Part shown: one piece after another, positions 17,353 through 27,600 of the stretch
Numbering within the stretch: position 1 is the stretch's first letter
Layout: each line of letters starts with the position of its first letter
NCBI GenBank assembly: GCA_947086895.1
Contig: CAMUAR010000005.1
Location: 1-64,000 of the forward strand
Length of the DNA: 64,000 nucleotides
Source of the DNA: an uncultured Lachnospiraceae bacterium
GTDB taxonomy: Bacteria; Bacillota; Clostridia; Lachnospirales; Lachnospiraceae
Direction of reading: 5' to 3'
Notes under the pieces: model-generated
Told to the model about the DNA's origin: nothing
Database searches by the model: none
Seen by the model: the letters and a program-made list of their open reading frames with translations, nothing else
Position numbers and translations under genes: made by a program

Positions 17353-17399
17353 TGCATCAAGCAGTTTCCCAAATTTAGTCGCAGTAGGGAGGATTCAGC

Positions 17400-19136
17400 A
17401 TGAAAAAATTATCTATCGGATTTAAGATTAATTTAATGGTAGATATTCTTGCAATTCTTATTTTTGCAACAGTAGCTGTAAATTTTACTTTAGTAGGTTC
17501 AATCAAAAATCTAAACTCTGAAATCTCAGAAAAAAGCATTGCGCTGGAAAAAGCTCAGGGAAATATTCGCAGCGATTTCCTTCAAGTCCGTCTCTATGCC
17601 AATTTTTCTTATTATAAAATCGATACGGAAGACGGATACGACATTATTTTAGAGCGTCTGGAATCTTCTATAAAAGTACTTGAAGATGATTTTTCTCATG
17701 CGATCGATTTGTGTATTCAAACCAAGGACTCTAATCTTACCACATTCACCAATGTCCTCGCCGACTCAAGAGATTCTTTTCTCCCTTATATCACTGCTAT
17801 TCTTGAAACTGCAAAAGCCGGAAAAACCGACAACCTTCTTCTGATGATCAACGGTCTGTTTCCTTATTCTGATGATATGGAGGATGCGTTAAGCAAGTTT
17901 CAGTCTGTGACCAACGACTTCACTTCCCGTCTTGTTGACCTTACTGCCAGCCGCACTTCCATAGCTCATACATTCAACGGTGTCATTATTGGACTGTGCA
18001 TTATCGTCTGGATTTTTGTTCTTTTCTTTGTTCGAAATACAATCTCCAAACCAGCAAGGCTTTCCGGCAAACAGTTACAGTATATTGTCAACCGGATTGA
18101 ACGTAATGAGGGCGACCTGACCGAACGCATTCCTGTTAAATCGCAGGATGAGATTGGACAGATGGTAGGCGGCATCAACAATTTTATCGGGCAGCTGCAG
18201 CGTATTATGAAAAATTTAAAACATCATGCTGACACTCTGACAAAATCCGCTGCCACTGTTGGAATACAAGTCGCAGACTCCAACCAAAATGCAGGCAGCG
18301 TCTCCACTGTGATGGAACAGGTTTCTGCAAGTATGGAGGAGATCTCCGCCACGCTTGGACAAATGGTAGGCGACAGCAACAATGTTATGAATGAGATACA
18401 AAGTATGGACAAACGTGTTAAAGATGGCGTTGATCTGGTTGCACAGTTTAAAGTTCACGCTGGCAACATGTATCAAAATTCCATTAACAGTAAAGAAAAT
18501 ACCAGTTTTATGCTGAATGAAATTCGTTCCTCGTTAAACTCTGCCCTGGAAGAAAGTCGAACAGTGGAAAAAATCAATCAGCTGACACAAGAAATTCTTG
18601 ATATTTCCAGTCAGACCAATCTTCTCTCCCTGAATGCTTCCATTGAGGCAGCCAGAGCTGGCGACGCCGGAAGAGGCTTTTCTGTTGTTGCGGATGAAAT
18701 CCGCGTACTTGCTGATGGCAGTGCAAAAACCGCTGGAAATATTCAATCGATCAGTTTGCTTGTCACAAACGCTGTAAATAAACTGGCAAAAAATGCTGAG
18801 GATATGATTCATTTTATCGATGATAAAGTAATCAAGGATTATGATGATCTTGTCAGCGTCGCACAGCAGTACGAGCGCGATACAGATGATGTCAACGAAC
18901 TTTTCCGGGAATTTGCAGGAAACACAAGCGATATCAACTCCACGATACAGTCAATCACACAGGGCATTAACAATATTTCCATTGCTGCGGACGAAAGTGC
19001 GCGCGGCGTGGCAACAGCGGCGGAAAATGTTGTCAATCTTGTCGATTCTATATCGATGATTCAGGAAGAAACAGAAAACCACCGCCAAATCTCTTCACAG
19101 CTTGAGGAAGAGGTAAACCGATTTAAAAACGTATAA
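17400..19136 (+). CDS. Methyl-accepting chemotaxis protein
   Basis: A 578-aa transmembrane chemoreceptor: helix 1 at about 9-29, an extracellular four-helix-type sensor region (about 30-195), helix 2 at 196-213, HAMP (about 215-275) and the signalling coiled coil to the end. The hairpin tip [40 protein letters not shown] (about 398-440) binds CheA and CheW. The ligand is unknown. GGGAGG 7 nt before the ATG sets the start. It is far from the che operon at 48-53 kb and is a single gene with a terminator right behind it. Confidence 0.93.
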   Translation: MKKLSIGFKINLMVDILAILIFATVAVNFTLVGSIKNLNSEISEKSIALEKAQGNIRSDFLQVRLYANFSYYKIDTEDGYDIILERLESSIKVLEDDFSHAIDLCIQTKDSNLTTFTNVLADSRDSFLPYITAILETAKAGKTDNLLLMINGLFPYSDDMEDALSKFQSVTNDFTSRLVDLTASRTSIAHTFNGVIIGLCIIVWIFVLFFVRNTISKPARLSGKQLQYIVNRIERNEGDLTERIPVKSQDEIGQMVGGINNFIGQLQRIMKNLKHHADTLTKSAATVGIQVADSNQNAGSVSTVMEQVSASMEEISATLGQMVGDSNNVMNEIQSMDKRVKDGVDLVAQFKVHAGNMYQNSINSKENTSFMLNEIRSSLNSALEESRTVEKINQLTQEILDISSQTNLLSLNASIEAARAGDAGRGFSVVADEIRVLADGSAKTAGNIQSISLLVTNAVNKLAKNAEDMIHFIDDKVIKDYDDLVSVAQQYERDTDDVNELFREFAGNTSDINSTIQSITQGINNISIAADESARGVATAAENVVNLVDSISMIQEETENHRQISSQLEEEVNRFKNV

Positions 19137-19163
19137 AATCGCGCCGGATCTCTTTATGTATAG

Positions 19164-19203
19164 AAAAAGCCTGCTGCATTACATTTTGCACCAGGCTTTT
19201 TTT
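19164..19203. terminator. Bidirectional terminator between convergent genes
   Basis: AAAAAGCCTG and CAGGCTTTTT form a 10-bp stem around an 18-nt loop, with T-runs in both directions. It serves the chemoreceptor gene and the convergent gene at 19216. Confidence 0.85.
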
Positions 19204-19215
19204 GTTTTCATTCTT

Positions 19216-20205
19216 TTATTTTCTTTTTCGGAACTTTTTCTTTAGTTTCTTAAATTTTGTACGTATCTTCCACAGTAATGTTCTTTCTCGATAATGACCA
19301 TACTTTTTCGCAATATAGTCAAACGGCTTATCTCCAAAATCCCTCCAGAACTCGTCGCGTCCCTCCGGCCGCTTAAACGGTTTTTTTAATGGAACCTGCA
19401 TACTGTCCTCAATACGGCACGAACGGATATCCAAATTTTCTTTTACCGCCTCAAAAGCTGCCAATCCCTGCTCAGTATTTAGCAGAACAAGCGAAACGCC
19501 TTTGTTATCGTCAAAATTTGGCGTCGCATTATCCACCCTCCAAAAATCTCCAATTGTGATATCGCTTGGGTGTGTAATATCTTTATAAGGGCATTTATAG
19601 CAACTTAACCGGATAATTTTATGAGAATAAAACAGATTTCGAAACACTTTGCTATTTACTGTTTCAATTGTGCCGTCCCCTTTTTCTATCTTAAGAGTCT
19701 CAACATGGTCGTCCCAGCCAAAATCTTTTTTATTTCGAAAATCAATCTCCACACACGTTCCATGGTTTTTCTCCTCCTGCCACTGCAGATACTCCTTCCA
19801 TACCAAAGGACTGGGAACACCGTGGCAAAGAATATCCATACAAAAAAGCTGTTCGCCGTAATCTTTTCTAAGAAATGCCAAAAGTCCTGCAACCTGGCAG
19901 GAAGTTCCCGAAAACAATACCTTCCTGCCAGCTTCTAAGTCTGCTTTCACATTCCGAAACGTATCTGCCATATTGCTTTGAATATATTTGGAACCGCGCA
20001 TGCGGTTCCTCTCCTCTTTTGTTGTTGCTCGGACATGAAACGCCTCAAATTTCTCATCCAGCACACAGCCATAAACAATGCCGCCTTTTTCTAATACCAC
20101 ATCGGACACTGCGGTAAAAATCCCGCCGGAACGGGAGGCCATACGCACATCAAGGTCTTTATGCTTTACTGCATATACTATTGGAAAATCCATATTAATT
20201 TCCAT
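19216..20205 (-). CDS. Coenzyme F420 hydrogenase/dehydrogenase beta-subunit-like protein, main part of a split gene
   Basis: This part (about 329 aa) holds the FrhB_FdhB N and C domains: VYAVKHKDLDVRMASRSGGIFTAVSD, VLFSGTSCQVAGLLAFL, ILCHGVPSPLVWKEYL, then SCYKCPYKDITHPSDITIGDFW with Fe-S-type Cys residues, and a basic tail. Relatives in gut Firmicutes usually begin with a two-cluster ferredoxin domain in the same chain; here that domain is a separate frame (20304-20540). The start is unclear: ATG at 20205 or 20193, both with weak ribosome sites. The frame stays open to 20382 but that stretch does not look like family sequence. Function in electron transfer is inferred. Confidence 0.7.
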   Translation of the reverse strand: MEINMDFPIVYAVKHKDLDVRMASRSGGIFTAVSDVVLEKGGIVYGCVLDEKFEAFHVRATTKEERNRMRGSKYIQSNMADTFRNVKADLEAGRKVLFSGTSCQVAGLLAFLRKDYGEQLFCMDILCHGVPSPLVWKEYLQWQEEKNHGTCVEIDFRNKKDFGWDDHVETLKIEKGDGTIETVNSKVFRNLFYSHKIIRLSCYKCPYKDITHPSDITIGDFWRVDNATPNFDDNKGVSLVLLNTEQGLAAFEAVKENLDIRSCRIEDSMQVPLKKPFKRPEGRDEFWRDFGDKPFDYIAKKYGHYRERTLLWKIRTKFKKLKKKFRKRK

Positions 20206-20303
20206 TTCTACGTTACTTTTTCTATAGAAACAACTTTGTGTCAAGCAACGCGCAGACACAAACCCGCGTGTAAAAAATAAACTTTTCACACGATTCTCCC
20301 ACC

Positions 20304-20540
20304 CTACGACCGAAGATATCCCTTTTTTCTCTGATCTGCCTTGAATGCACAGACACTTAAACATTGGTAACACCGAATACACTTCTGTTTGTTTACAACA
20401 GGATAAAAGAATCCCGCCTTATTCGGCTGCATTGTAATTGCTTCAACTGGACAGACCGCGTAACACGCGGAGCAGCCACAACAATTTTCTCGTTTCCCAT
20501 AAAGTACCGGCGGCTTTCTTTTTTCTGAATCTGATTCCAT
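20304..20540 (-). CDS. Two-[4Fe-4S] ferredoxin domain, detached N-terminal part of the F420-dehydrogenase-like gene
   Basis: A 78-aa product with two classic cluster motifs, CCGCSACYAVCP and CIRCYQCLSVCAF, each with four Cys. In the usual family member this domain is fused to the FrhB-like domain found next door at 19216. The frame stops (KKGYLRS) about 100 nt before the conserved part of that gene. GGGG six nt before the ATG at 20540 favours this start; 20552 is possible. It follows the sugar kinase gene by under 30 nt, so it is probably in that operon. It may still work as a free ferredoxin. Confidence 0.65.
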   Translation of the reverse strand: MESDSEKRKPPVLYGKRENCCGCSACYAVCPVEAITMQPNKAGFFYPVVNKQKCIRCYQCLSVCAFKADQRKKGYLRS

Positions 20541-20567
20541 TTTCATCCCCATTCCAGAGTGTTTTGT

Positions 20568-22166
20568 TTATTTCAATGCATCTACAGCTGCACGCTCAAT
20601 ACAAAGTCCTGAAGTATAGCGCTTGATAAATTCGTCAAACCCTGCAACATCCGTTGGTTTTGGATCCACGGTAGTTCCTACCGCCCCCTTAAATACGCGA
20701 TTTGCAAGGAATTCATCCAGTGTTTCTTTCTCCTGCTTATTCTTCATATAGGACGCAAGCAGTGCAATTCCCCACGCGCCGCCCTCGCCCGCGTTTTCCA
20801 TTACTGTGACCGGTGTGTTCATCGCCGCAGCGAGAATGCTTTGACCGACTCCTTTTGTCTTGAACAATCCGCCATGCCCTGTCACGCGATCCGCCTGTAC
20901 ATGCTCCTGCTTAAACAAAATATCAAGCCCTGTCTTAAGCGCCCCAAGCGAAGTGTACAGATGTACGCGCATAAAGTTTGCAAGATTAAATTTGCTCTCC
21001 GGCGTGCGCACAAACATCGGTCTGCCCTCGGTAAATCCAGTAATATGCTCTCCTGAAAAATAATTGTAGGCAAGCAGCCCGCCGCAGTCTGCATCTCCCT
21101 CAAGCGCCTTGTTGTACAGCGTGCCAAACAGCTTGTCCATATTTACTTCCATACCAAAGCTCTCAGCAAACTCCTTGAAAATGCCAACCCACGCATTTAG
21201 ATCAGAAGTACAATTGTTGCAATGAACCATTCCCACAAGCGCACCGGTCGGCGTTGTCACAAGATCAATTGCCCCATAAACATGGCTTAATTCCTTTTCA
21301 AGAACGATCATTGCAAACACGGAAGTACCAGCGGATACATTGCCGGTTCTCACTGCAACGCTGTTTGTCGCCGTCATTCCGGTTCCGGCATCTCCCTCCG
21401 GCGGGCAAAGCGAAATTCCAGCTTCCAGATTTCCTGAAACATCGAGCAGTTTTGCTCCCTGCTCAGTCAATGTACCAGCATTCTGACCAGCTACCATCAC
21501 TTCCGGCAAAATCTCTTTCAGCTTCCATGAAAAGTTTTTGTCCGCTACAAATTGGTCAAACTTATCAATCATTTCCTGATTGAAATTTTTTGTATTTATA
21601 TCAATCGGGAACATTCCTGATGCCTCTCCGACACCAACCACTTTTTTTCCGGTCAGCTTCCAGTGAATATAGCCTGCAAGCGTAGTTAATGTACAGATTC
21701 TTCCAACATGTTCCTCGCCGTTTTCAATTGCCTGAAGCAAATGCGCAATACTCCACCGCTGAGGAATCGGATAGGAAAACAGTTCTGTCAGCTTGTCCGC
21801 CGCCGAGCCTGTAATATTGTTTCTCCAAGTGCGGAATGGCACTAACAATTCATCCTCCTGATCAAACGCCATATAGCCGTGCATCATTGCAGAAAAACCG
21901 ATCGCACCAATCTTTTTCAGCACAACACCATATCTATTTTGTACATCAGCAGCAAGCTTTATGTAAGCGTCCTGCAATCCTCCCCAAATATCTTCCAGAG
22001 AATATGTCCATACACCGTTCTCATAACGGTTCTCCCAGTCATGGCTACCCGATGCAACCGGTTCAAAATCCTCACCTACCAGCACTGCCTTAATTCTTGT
22101 TGAGCCAAGCTCAATTCCCAAAACAGTTTTCCCCGATTCCAGGGCATTTATCACATCATATCTCAT
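20568..22166 (-). CDS. FGGY-family carbohydrate kinase (pentulose kinase type)
   Basis: A 532-aa sugar kinase with the two actin-like FGGY domains: [14 protein letters not shown] at the N-terminus (phosphate 1), [13 protein letters not shown], and the C-terminal ATP-site segments [15 protein letters not shown] and [15 protein letters not shown]. The family phosphorylates ketopentoses such as xylulose or ribulose; which one cannot be decided because no isomerase or transporter is nearby. AGAGGA lies upstream of the ATG at 22166; the Met two codons earlier sits on top of it. A good promoter precedes it at 22208-22236. Confidence 0.85.
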   Translation of the reverse strand: MRYDVINALESGKTVLGIELGSTRIKAVLVGEDFEPVASGSHDWENRYENGVWTYSLEDIWGGLQDAYIKLAADVQNRYGVVLKKIGAIGFSAMMHGYMAFDQEDELLVPFRTWRNNITGSAADKLTELFSYPIPQRWSIAHLLQAIENGEEHVGRICTLTTLAGYIHWKLTGKKVVGVGEASGMFPIDINTKNFNQEMIDKFDQFVADKNFSWKLKEILPEVMVAGQNAGTLTEQGAKLLDVSGNLEAGISLCPPEGDAGTGMTATNSVAVRTGNVSAGTSVFAMIVLEKELSHVYGAIDLVTTPTGALVGMVHCNNCTSDLNAWVGIFKEFAESFGMEVNMDKLFGTLYNKALEGDADCGGLLAYNYFSGEHITGFTEGRPMFVRTPESKFNLANFMRVHLYTSLGALKTGLDILFKQEHVQADRVTGHGGLFKTKGVGQSILAAAMNTPVTVMENAGEGGAWGIALLASYMKNKQEKETLDEFLANRVFKGAVGTTVDPKPTDVAGFDEFIKRYTSGLCIERAAVDALK

Positions 22167-22207
22167 AACCATTCCTCTTTCTGCGCATCATTGCGCCTTT
22201 TCGTTTT

Positions 22208-22236
22208 AGTATACACGAAATTACTGTTGTTTTCAA
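22208..22236 (-). promoter_or_regulatory. Promoter of the sugar kinase operon
   Basis: On the minus strand TTGAAA (22231-22236) and TATACT (22208-22213) are spaced by 17 nt, 42 nt upstream of the kinase start. Confidence 0.7.
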
Positions 22237-22445
22237 GCAAAAGCTTCTTTTTATTGTCCGTTGTTTCTCTATATTTTTATAAAATATTTTTCTTTTCGTC
22301 ATAACAGAAATTGCGAAATATTTTCATAGCAAACATCAAGCAGGATTTTTGGCAAAAAACATTTTGTTTTTTCTTTACATTCAACCTTCCAGCGTGTTAA
22401 ACTGTTCTTAATAATAAAATACATAATGTATGAGGTCAAAAAAAA

Positions 22446-23252
22446 ATGGGAATTATTATTTTCTTGGTTATATGGTATTTTTTCGTTGGGCGAAATCGCC
22501 CAAAAACCTTTGAAAAAGTGAAAAAAAATAAAAATAAATGGATTCCTCTCCTGATTGTCTTATTTTTATTTTCCATTGTGGGCAGCGGCGATATCTTTGT
22601 TTTTACCATTGGATTCGGCGCGCTTATTATGCCATTTTACTTAATTTACCGCTTTCTGCGCTTTATTTTTTCTCCAAAAAACAGCCAAAAACAGCAGACC
22701 ACCAGATCTGAGCGAAACCAGGCGATCCCCAAAGCAGAACAGCTTCCTTCCGCCGTTCCAAAACGAATACGCATTGTCGAAAAGTTTAACCGTCAGTATG
22801 AACTTAATCTGACTTCCGGGCAAATTCAAACGATTGTGGACGCCTCCTACATATCAACGGACTGGGAATTGTTTCTCTCCTCTTTGACAAAAGAGTACGC
22901 AACAGTCCATCAGTGGTTTAAAACTCCTGCAAACAGCTGGCTTCGCGTCTATCTTCGCGTATTTAACACACAGACGATCTCGCCGGATATGGCACAGCAA
23001 AAACAAATTTGTATCGACTCATTTCATCAGATCTTTCAATATGCCGACTTATCCTCCTACAATACGCCTGCATGGGATATACGCGATATAAATAATAAAT
23101 TTATGACAAATTTTGATGATACCACCTTTATGCTCGCCTACCGCTTTCTCGAAGCAAATGGCATTCAATATCCTCTTGGCAAAGTCAAAATTCTTTCCGC
23201 AGATAATGAATTAGAACAATTAAAAGAAAAATATGCCCGTCAGACATCCTGA
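22446..23252 (+). CDS. Membrane protein of unknown function
   Basis: A 268-aa protein with two or three hydrophobic segments in the first 75 residues (about 3-15, 32-48, 52-73), a Gln/Ser-rich linker (78-105) and a soluble C-terminal domain of about 160 residues without motifs I know. The N-terminus is short before the first helix. TGAGG lies 9 nt before the ATG. It is a lone gene, divergent from the sugar kinase, and its stop codon lies inside its own terminator hairpin. Confidence 0.7.
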   Translation: MGIIIFLVIWYFFVGRNRPKTFEKVKKNKNKWIPLLIVLFLFSIVGSGDIFVFTIGFGALIMPFYLIYRFLRFIFSPKNSQKQQTTRSERNQAIPKAEQLPSAVPKRIRIVEKFNRQYELNLTSGQIQTIVDASYISTDWELFLSSLTKEYATVHQWFKTPANSWLRVYLRVFNTQTISPDMAQQKQICIDSFHQIFQYADLSSYNTPAWDIRDINNKFMTNFDDTTFMLAYRFLEANGIQYPLGKVKILSADNELEQLKEKYARQTS

Positions 23253-23267
23253 CAGGCATATTTTTTT
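23232..23267 (+). terminator. Terminator overlapping the stop codon of the gene at 22446
   Basis: TATGCC and GTCAG pair with CTGAC and GGCATA around a short loop, followed by seven T. The TGA stop at 23250-23252 is within the right arm. Confidence 0.8.
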
Positions 23268-23352
23268 CGCACACGCCCGCACAAAGGTGCAAAATGTACC
23301 TTTAAATTTTGTTGCCGTCGCGGCGAGACAATGCGCAAAGCTCTCTTCTTAA

Positions 23353-24585
23353 TTATTTCTTTTCTGCATCGTTTTCTGTTACGACAATCTGGAATTCTTT
23401 CACTTCCGTCGTCGGCTTGTATGCCGTTACTTTGCCGTTTTCATCGTAAGTAGGATACTCTGACTGGATTGCCCACACAGTTAATGTAGCTCTTCCTGCA
23501 CCAACCGCGGTAACTTTTCCGTTCTTTAAACCTACAGTAAATACTTTCTTGTTCGAGGACTTAAAGCGAAGAGTATCCGTAATCTTTGTTGTTCCGCTCC
23601 ATACCTTGTTTCCGTCCGAATCTGCGCGGTATGCCCTTAATGTATACACATCGCCCACCTTCAGCTTTTTCATCTTTCTCTCGCTGACTGGGGTCAAGCC
23701 TACATCCACAGCATTCCGTTTTACTGTTACTTTACAGATTCGTACAATCTGCTCTCCTGTATCTTTGTGCGTAAAGGTAACTTTAATGTTTGCCTTTCCT
23801 ACACCGACTGCCGTGACAAGTCCTTTGGTCTTTCCAACCTTGGCAACTTTTTTGTTGTCTGACTGGAATGTAACCTTATAGTCTGTTTTATACCACACGG
23901 ATGCATACTTCTTTTCCGCATACTTTCCGGTGACATCACCGCCCAAATACAGCTTTATGCTCTTTAACGTCTGCGGTTCTTTTGCAGGCGCAGGAGTCGC
24001 TGTTGGTTTCTCGGTCGGCTCTGGCTCCGGTGTTGGAGTAGCCGTTGGTGTTGGGGTTGGTGTTGCAGCTGGGATCCAAGAACCGCCGCCAGACCAGCCT
24101 GGGGTTGGCGTTGGGCTTGGAGTTGGTGTTGGACTAGGAATTACAAGTTCTGCTCCATTCACATACTTAACAGAGGATGGTATTGCACTGACAGACACAT
24201 TAACCGTCTGTCCAGCCGCATTGTAAGCTACAACTTTTCCCACGGAAATTGAAGTTGCTCCCTCTTCAAAAAGAGGCTCTGTTCCTGCAATATAAACGTT
24301 CAGAATTCTTGTATCTTTCTGGTAACGGCTCTCCCAAACCTTTGCAGCCACTTTCACTTTGTCGGAGAACTCAAAATCCACGACCTGGGCGCTCCCTGTT
24401 ATGGTAAGCCCGAACTGAACGGAGGAAACTTTCTTTGCCGCCGCATCCGCGGAGGCGAGGGTAACCCCCGCCCCGTCCGTCCGGATTTGAAACTCAACGT
24501 CGCCAACGCCTGCAAACGCTCTAACTGGAATTAAAACTGCGACCAGAAGCGCCATAACTACGATCTTTGCTAACGTCTTTTTCAT
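23353..24585 (-). CDS. Secreted protein with cohesin-like N-terminal domain, Pro/Thr linker and two bacterial Ig domains
   Basis: A 410-aa exported protein. Residues 1-25 are a signal peptide (ends VRAFAG). About 27-150 is a beta-rich domain with VSSVQFGLTIT, VDFEFSD, RILNVYIAGTEPLF and ISVGKVVAYN; this strand pattern resembles cohesins, an inference from layout rather than a clear match. A PTPTPSPTPTP-type linker with GWSGGGSW (about 151-205) follows, then two Big_2-like domains, each with the SDNKKVAKV...GLVTAVGVGKA or SSNKKVFTV...GKVTAVGAGRA signature. No LPXTG anchor is seen. It lies 16 nt after the M60 metallopeptidase gene, whose internal dockerin makes a docking partnership possible. 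Confidence 0.8.
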   Translation of the reverse strand: MKKTLAKIVVMALLVAVLIPVRAFAGVGDVEFQIRTDGAGVTLASADAAAKKVSSVQFGLTITGSAQVVDFEFSDKVKVAAKVWESRYQKDTRILNVYIAGTEPLFEEGATSISVGKVVAYNAAGQTVNVSVSAIPSSVKYVNGAELVIPSPTPTPSPTPTPGWSGGGSWIPAATPTPTPTATPTPEPEPTEKPTATPAPAKEPQTLKSIKLYLGGDVTGKYAEKKYASVWYKTDYKVTFQSDNKKVAKVGKTKGLVTAVGVGKANIKVTFTHKDTGEQIVRICKVTVKRNAVDVGLTPVSERKMKKLKVGDVYTLRAYRADSDGNKVWSGTTKITDTLRFKSSNKKVFTVGLKNGKVTAVGAGRATLTVWAIQSEYPTYDENGKVTAYKPTTEVKEFQIVVTENDAEKK

Positions 24586-24601
24586 CTCATATCCCTTCTA
24601 C

Positions 24602-27600
24602 TTACTGCTGAATTCCGTCAAGTGTAATTCCAGGCAATTGGTCTTGAGCTGGCATAACTTCAAACAGGGAATCGCTGACCAGTCTCTCTCCATCGTTGGT
24701 CAGAGCATCATTTACGCGGTACAGTTCTGCACGTACCTGTGTAATTTTGCTCCAATCTACCTTCCATGCCGGATCAATCCAATAGAGCCAGATACCATCG
24801 CTGGTATCCTCAATATTTCCTGTTGCCGGTACAGGCGCATAGATTACATGAAGAGATTTTCTGCTGCCGTCCGTGTCTGTTCCTGCTATAATGTTGCCAT
24901 CCTGGTCATAGAGCACAACAACATTGTAAGCTGCATTCCCCTTATAGCTTCCTGAGAACACAATAGAATCTGCCTTAATTACATCTTCTGGTTTATCACC
25001 ATACTGGTAATCTGCCGTCAATCTTCCGATCGACGCCGCGCCTTCTCTGGCAGCTGCAAACGTAGTTGCATCGATCGCAGCACCACTGATTGCGCCGCCG
25101 CTGACTGCCTCAACAGAAGCTAAGCTGTAGGACGCTACCTGATGGAAATCAATATTATCGCCGGTTACACCGAGTACATCAAGTTCCGCAATGGATACTG
25201 TGCTGCCGCTGATCCCTGTAAGAACAAGTTTTACAGCATCCGCAGAACCAACATGCTTCCAGACGTCATTGGTAAAGTAGATGCGCTGTGGTTCTGTTGT
25301 TCCAGGAACAAAGCTTCCCTTTGCAACGGATACCCAGCTGCCTGCCGAGCGAGCGAATACTTCATAGCTGCCCGCCGGAACACTATTGCCAAATGTGCAT
25401 TTGATTCCTGTGATTGTGTTAAGTTTATTAAACTCCATCACAATCTCAGCATTTTCGCCAGCGGTCGCTTCGTAGATGGTTGAGATATCATGATCAACCA
25501 AATAGGTGCGTGCTGGTACAGTCTCATCATCTGGATCCTTATCATAGATCACATCGGAAGTGCTGCCTGTCTCCTCCGTCTCGCCTTCCACAACCAAATT
25601 GTTTGTGGAAACGGTCCAGAATGTCTTGTCAAGACTTCCGTCATGCTGAATCTTAATCGGATCAAGTACCTTTACTGCAGAACGGTTCAGATACTTATCA
25701 ATTACCGTAATCTCATACCATACCATTCTGTTGTTGATCGATACGATTGTATCGCTGAACGTATTTCCTGTTGCAAATCCTACGGTTTCACGAATCTTTT
25801 CGCTGCCGGACCACATACATCTTACGATCTCATAGCCAAGCACGTCGCTTTCTGGAATTGTCTTTGAGCCAAGCGTAAAGTCAACCTGGTTTGCAGCATT
25901 TGCATTGACTGCTGCTGTCACCATATCGCCAACTGCATCAACGTTTCCTTGTGTGCCAAGGCTGCTTGTTCCGCCCTGCTTTCTGTAAACTCTGGACTCA
26001 TCGTTCACATAGTAGATTGCTCTTGTCTCTTCTGCAAACTGACCTGCATAAGCCTTGGTATCATCATCTGGAGTCATGCCCCAGCGCTCAAAGAAATCAA
26101 GGATATTTTTCTCTGCCGCAGCACATGCCAGACGCATCAGAGCCTGGTCAGATCCGCCGGAAATTGTCAAAGCTACTCCTCCCGGCTTTGGAGCATTTGC
26201 AGGCGTTCTCGCATAGTTATCCACTCTTGCAAAGAAAAGATTTGCCAACTGCTCGCTATAATCATCATAAGTCTTATAGTTGTAACCATTATCATAAGCT
26301 AAGTGAAGCTGCCAGTACATACCAAGCTGTGTAAATACATTAGAAGCTTTCCCCTTCGTGCCGGAGGTCACCTTCTTGTATACATTATCGTACAGGAACC
26401 GCACGCTGTCATTGGTATCCTTTGCCTGCGCAAGCACAGCGAAATAGTTGTTTGTAATCTCAGCTACTGCATAGGCGCCCTGATTGATATCATGACCAAT
26501 CTCGTGTGCAATGCCCCAGCCGAAATAATTGCCAGACTGGTATCTGCCCTCAGCGTCGGCCTGAACTGGAACAGAAGTTACCATACCTGGTGTTGAACCC
26601 CATTCAATACCGATATGATTGCCTGCCGCATACATAAACGCGCCTGCAAACATTCTCTGGTAACGAATATTTAAGTGTCCCTTTGGTATCTGATCAATTT
26701 CTGCTGTCGCATTTTTATTTAAACCTTTGTGCTGATAGAACAGATGCATCATATCTTCCATCGCATCCATGGAATTTACAAGCTTCTGTGCTCTCTCTTT
26801 TACTGTTCCGGTTCCCAGACCTGCAAGTACCTGCGGTGCCGGGATCGAGATCATCATTTTATTTAAAAGAAGATCTGTTGCACCAAGAACACAGTTTGTT
26901 CTGTCATAATCCATCTGTACATACTGATGTTCGGAATTTTTATGGAATCTGTTGTGATTCTGCTCCATCGCAGCCACATAAGAATCCAGCTCTGTCACGT
27001 ACTTTTCAGCCCGCGCCAAACGCTCCGCCGCATCCGTGACATCGTAAAGATCAAGCTTTGGAACCGCAACGCCGCCGCTTACGCGAACCGCATAACGCTC
27101 CGCACCTGCCTTTCCTGTATACTCAATATACAGTGCTCCGCCGTTTTCCTGCTCAGCAAGTGTGCCGATTCTTGGAATATCAACAACATTTGCACCGACT
27201 TTTAATGTCTGTACACCGGATGCCAACGCTCCCGACTCAGAATGATACTGTGTTGCCACAAGTCTCAAGCTTGTCATCTCACCGGACTTCTTTTTATCGC
27301 TGCCCACATAAATTGTTATCTTCTCGCCAGCTGCCGCTGTGATACCGAGCGGCTGCCATGCATTCAGTCCGCCAAAACCGCGACCTATATCCTTCATTGT
27401 GATTTTGTTATGAATCTCAACCGGCGCATTCAGTGATGCATTGTGCAGAATATCCTCCGCTGTCTGAAGTTCGCGCTCCAGCGCTTCCAGATTTGGATTG
27501 TACTCGCCGCTCACCTCATCGATCTCTTTGCTTCTCACGCGAAGCGCGTCGATCGTCGCCTGTGTTACATCCGGGCGAAGAACGGTATGAAGATCATCTT

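Noticed and set aside
17125-17403. 92-codon plus-strand frame before the chemoreceptor
   Set aside because: Composition follows AT-rich DNA, no ribosome site, and it crosses the leader hairpin of the next gene.
23930-24226. Gly/Val-rich plus-strand frame opposite the Pro/Thr linker
   Set aside because: It is the antisense shadow of the repetitive linker of the Ig-domain protein.
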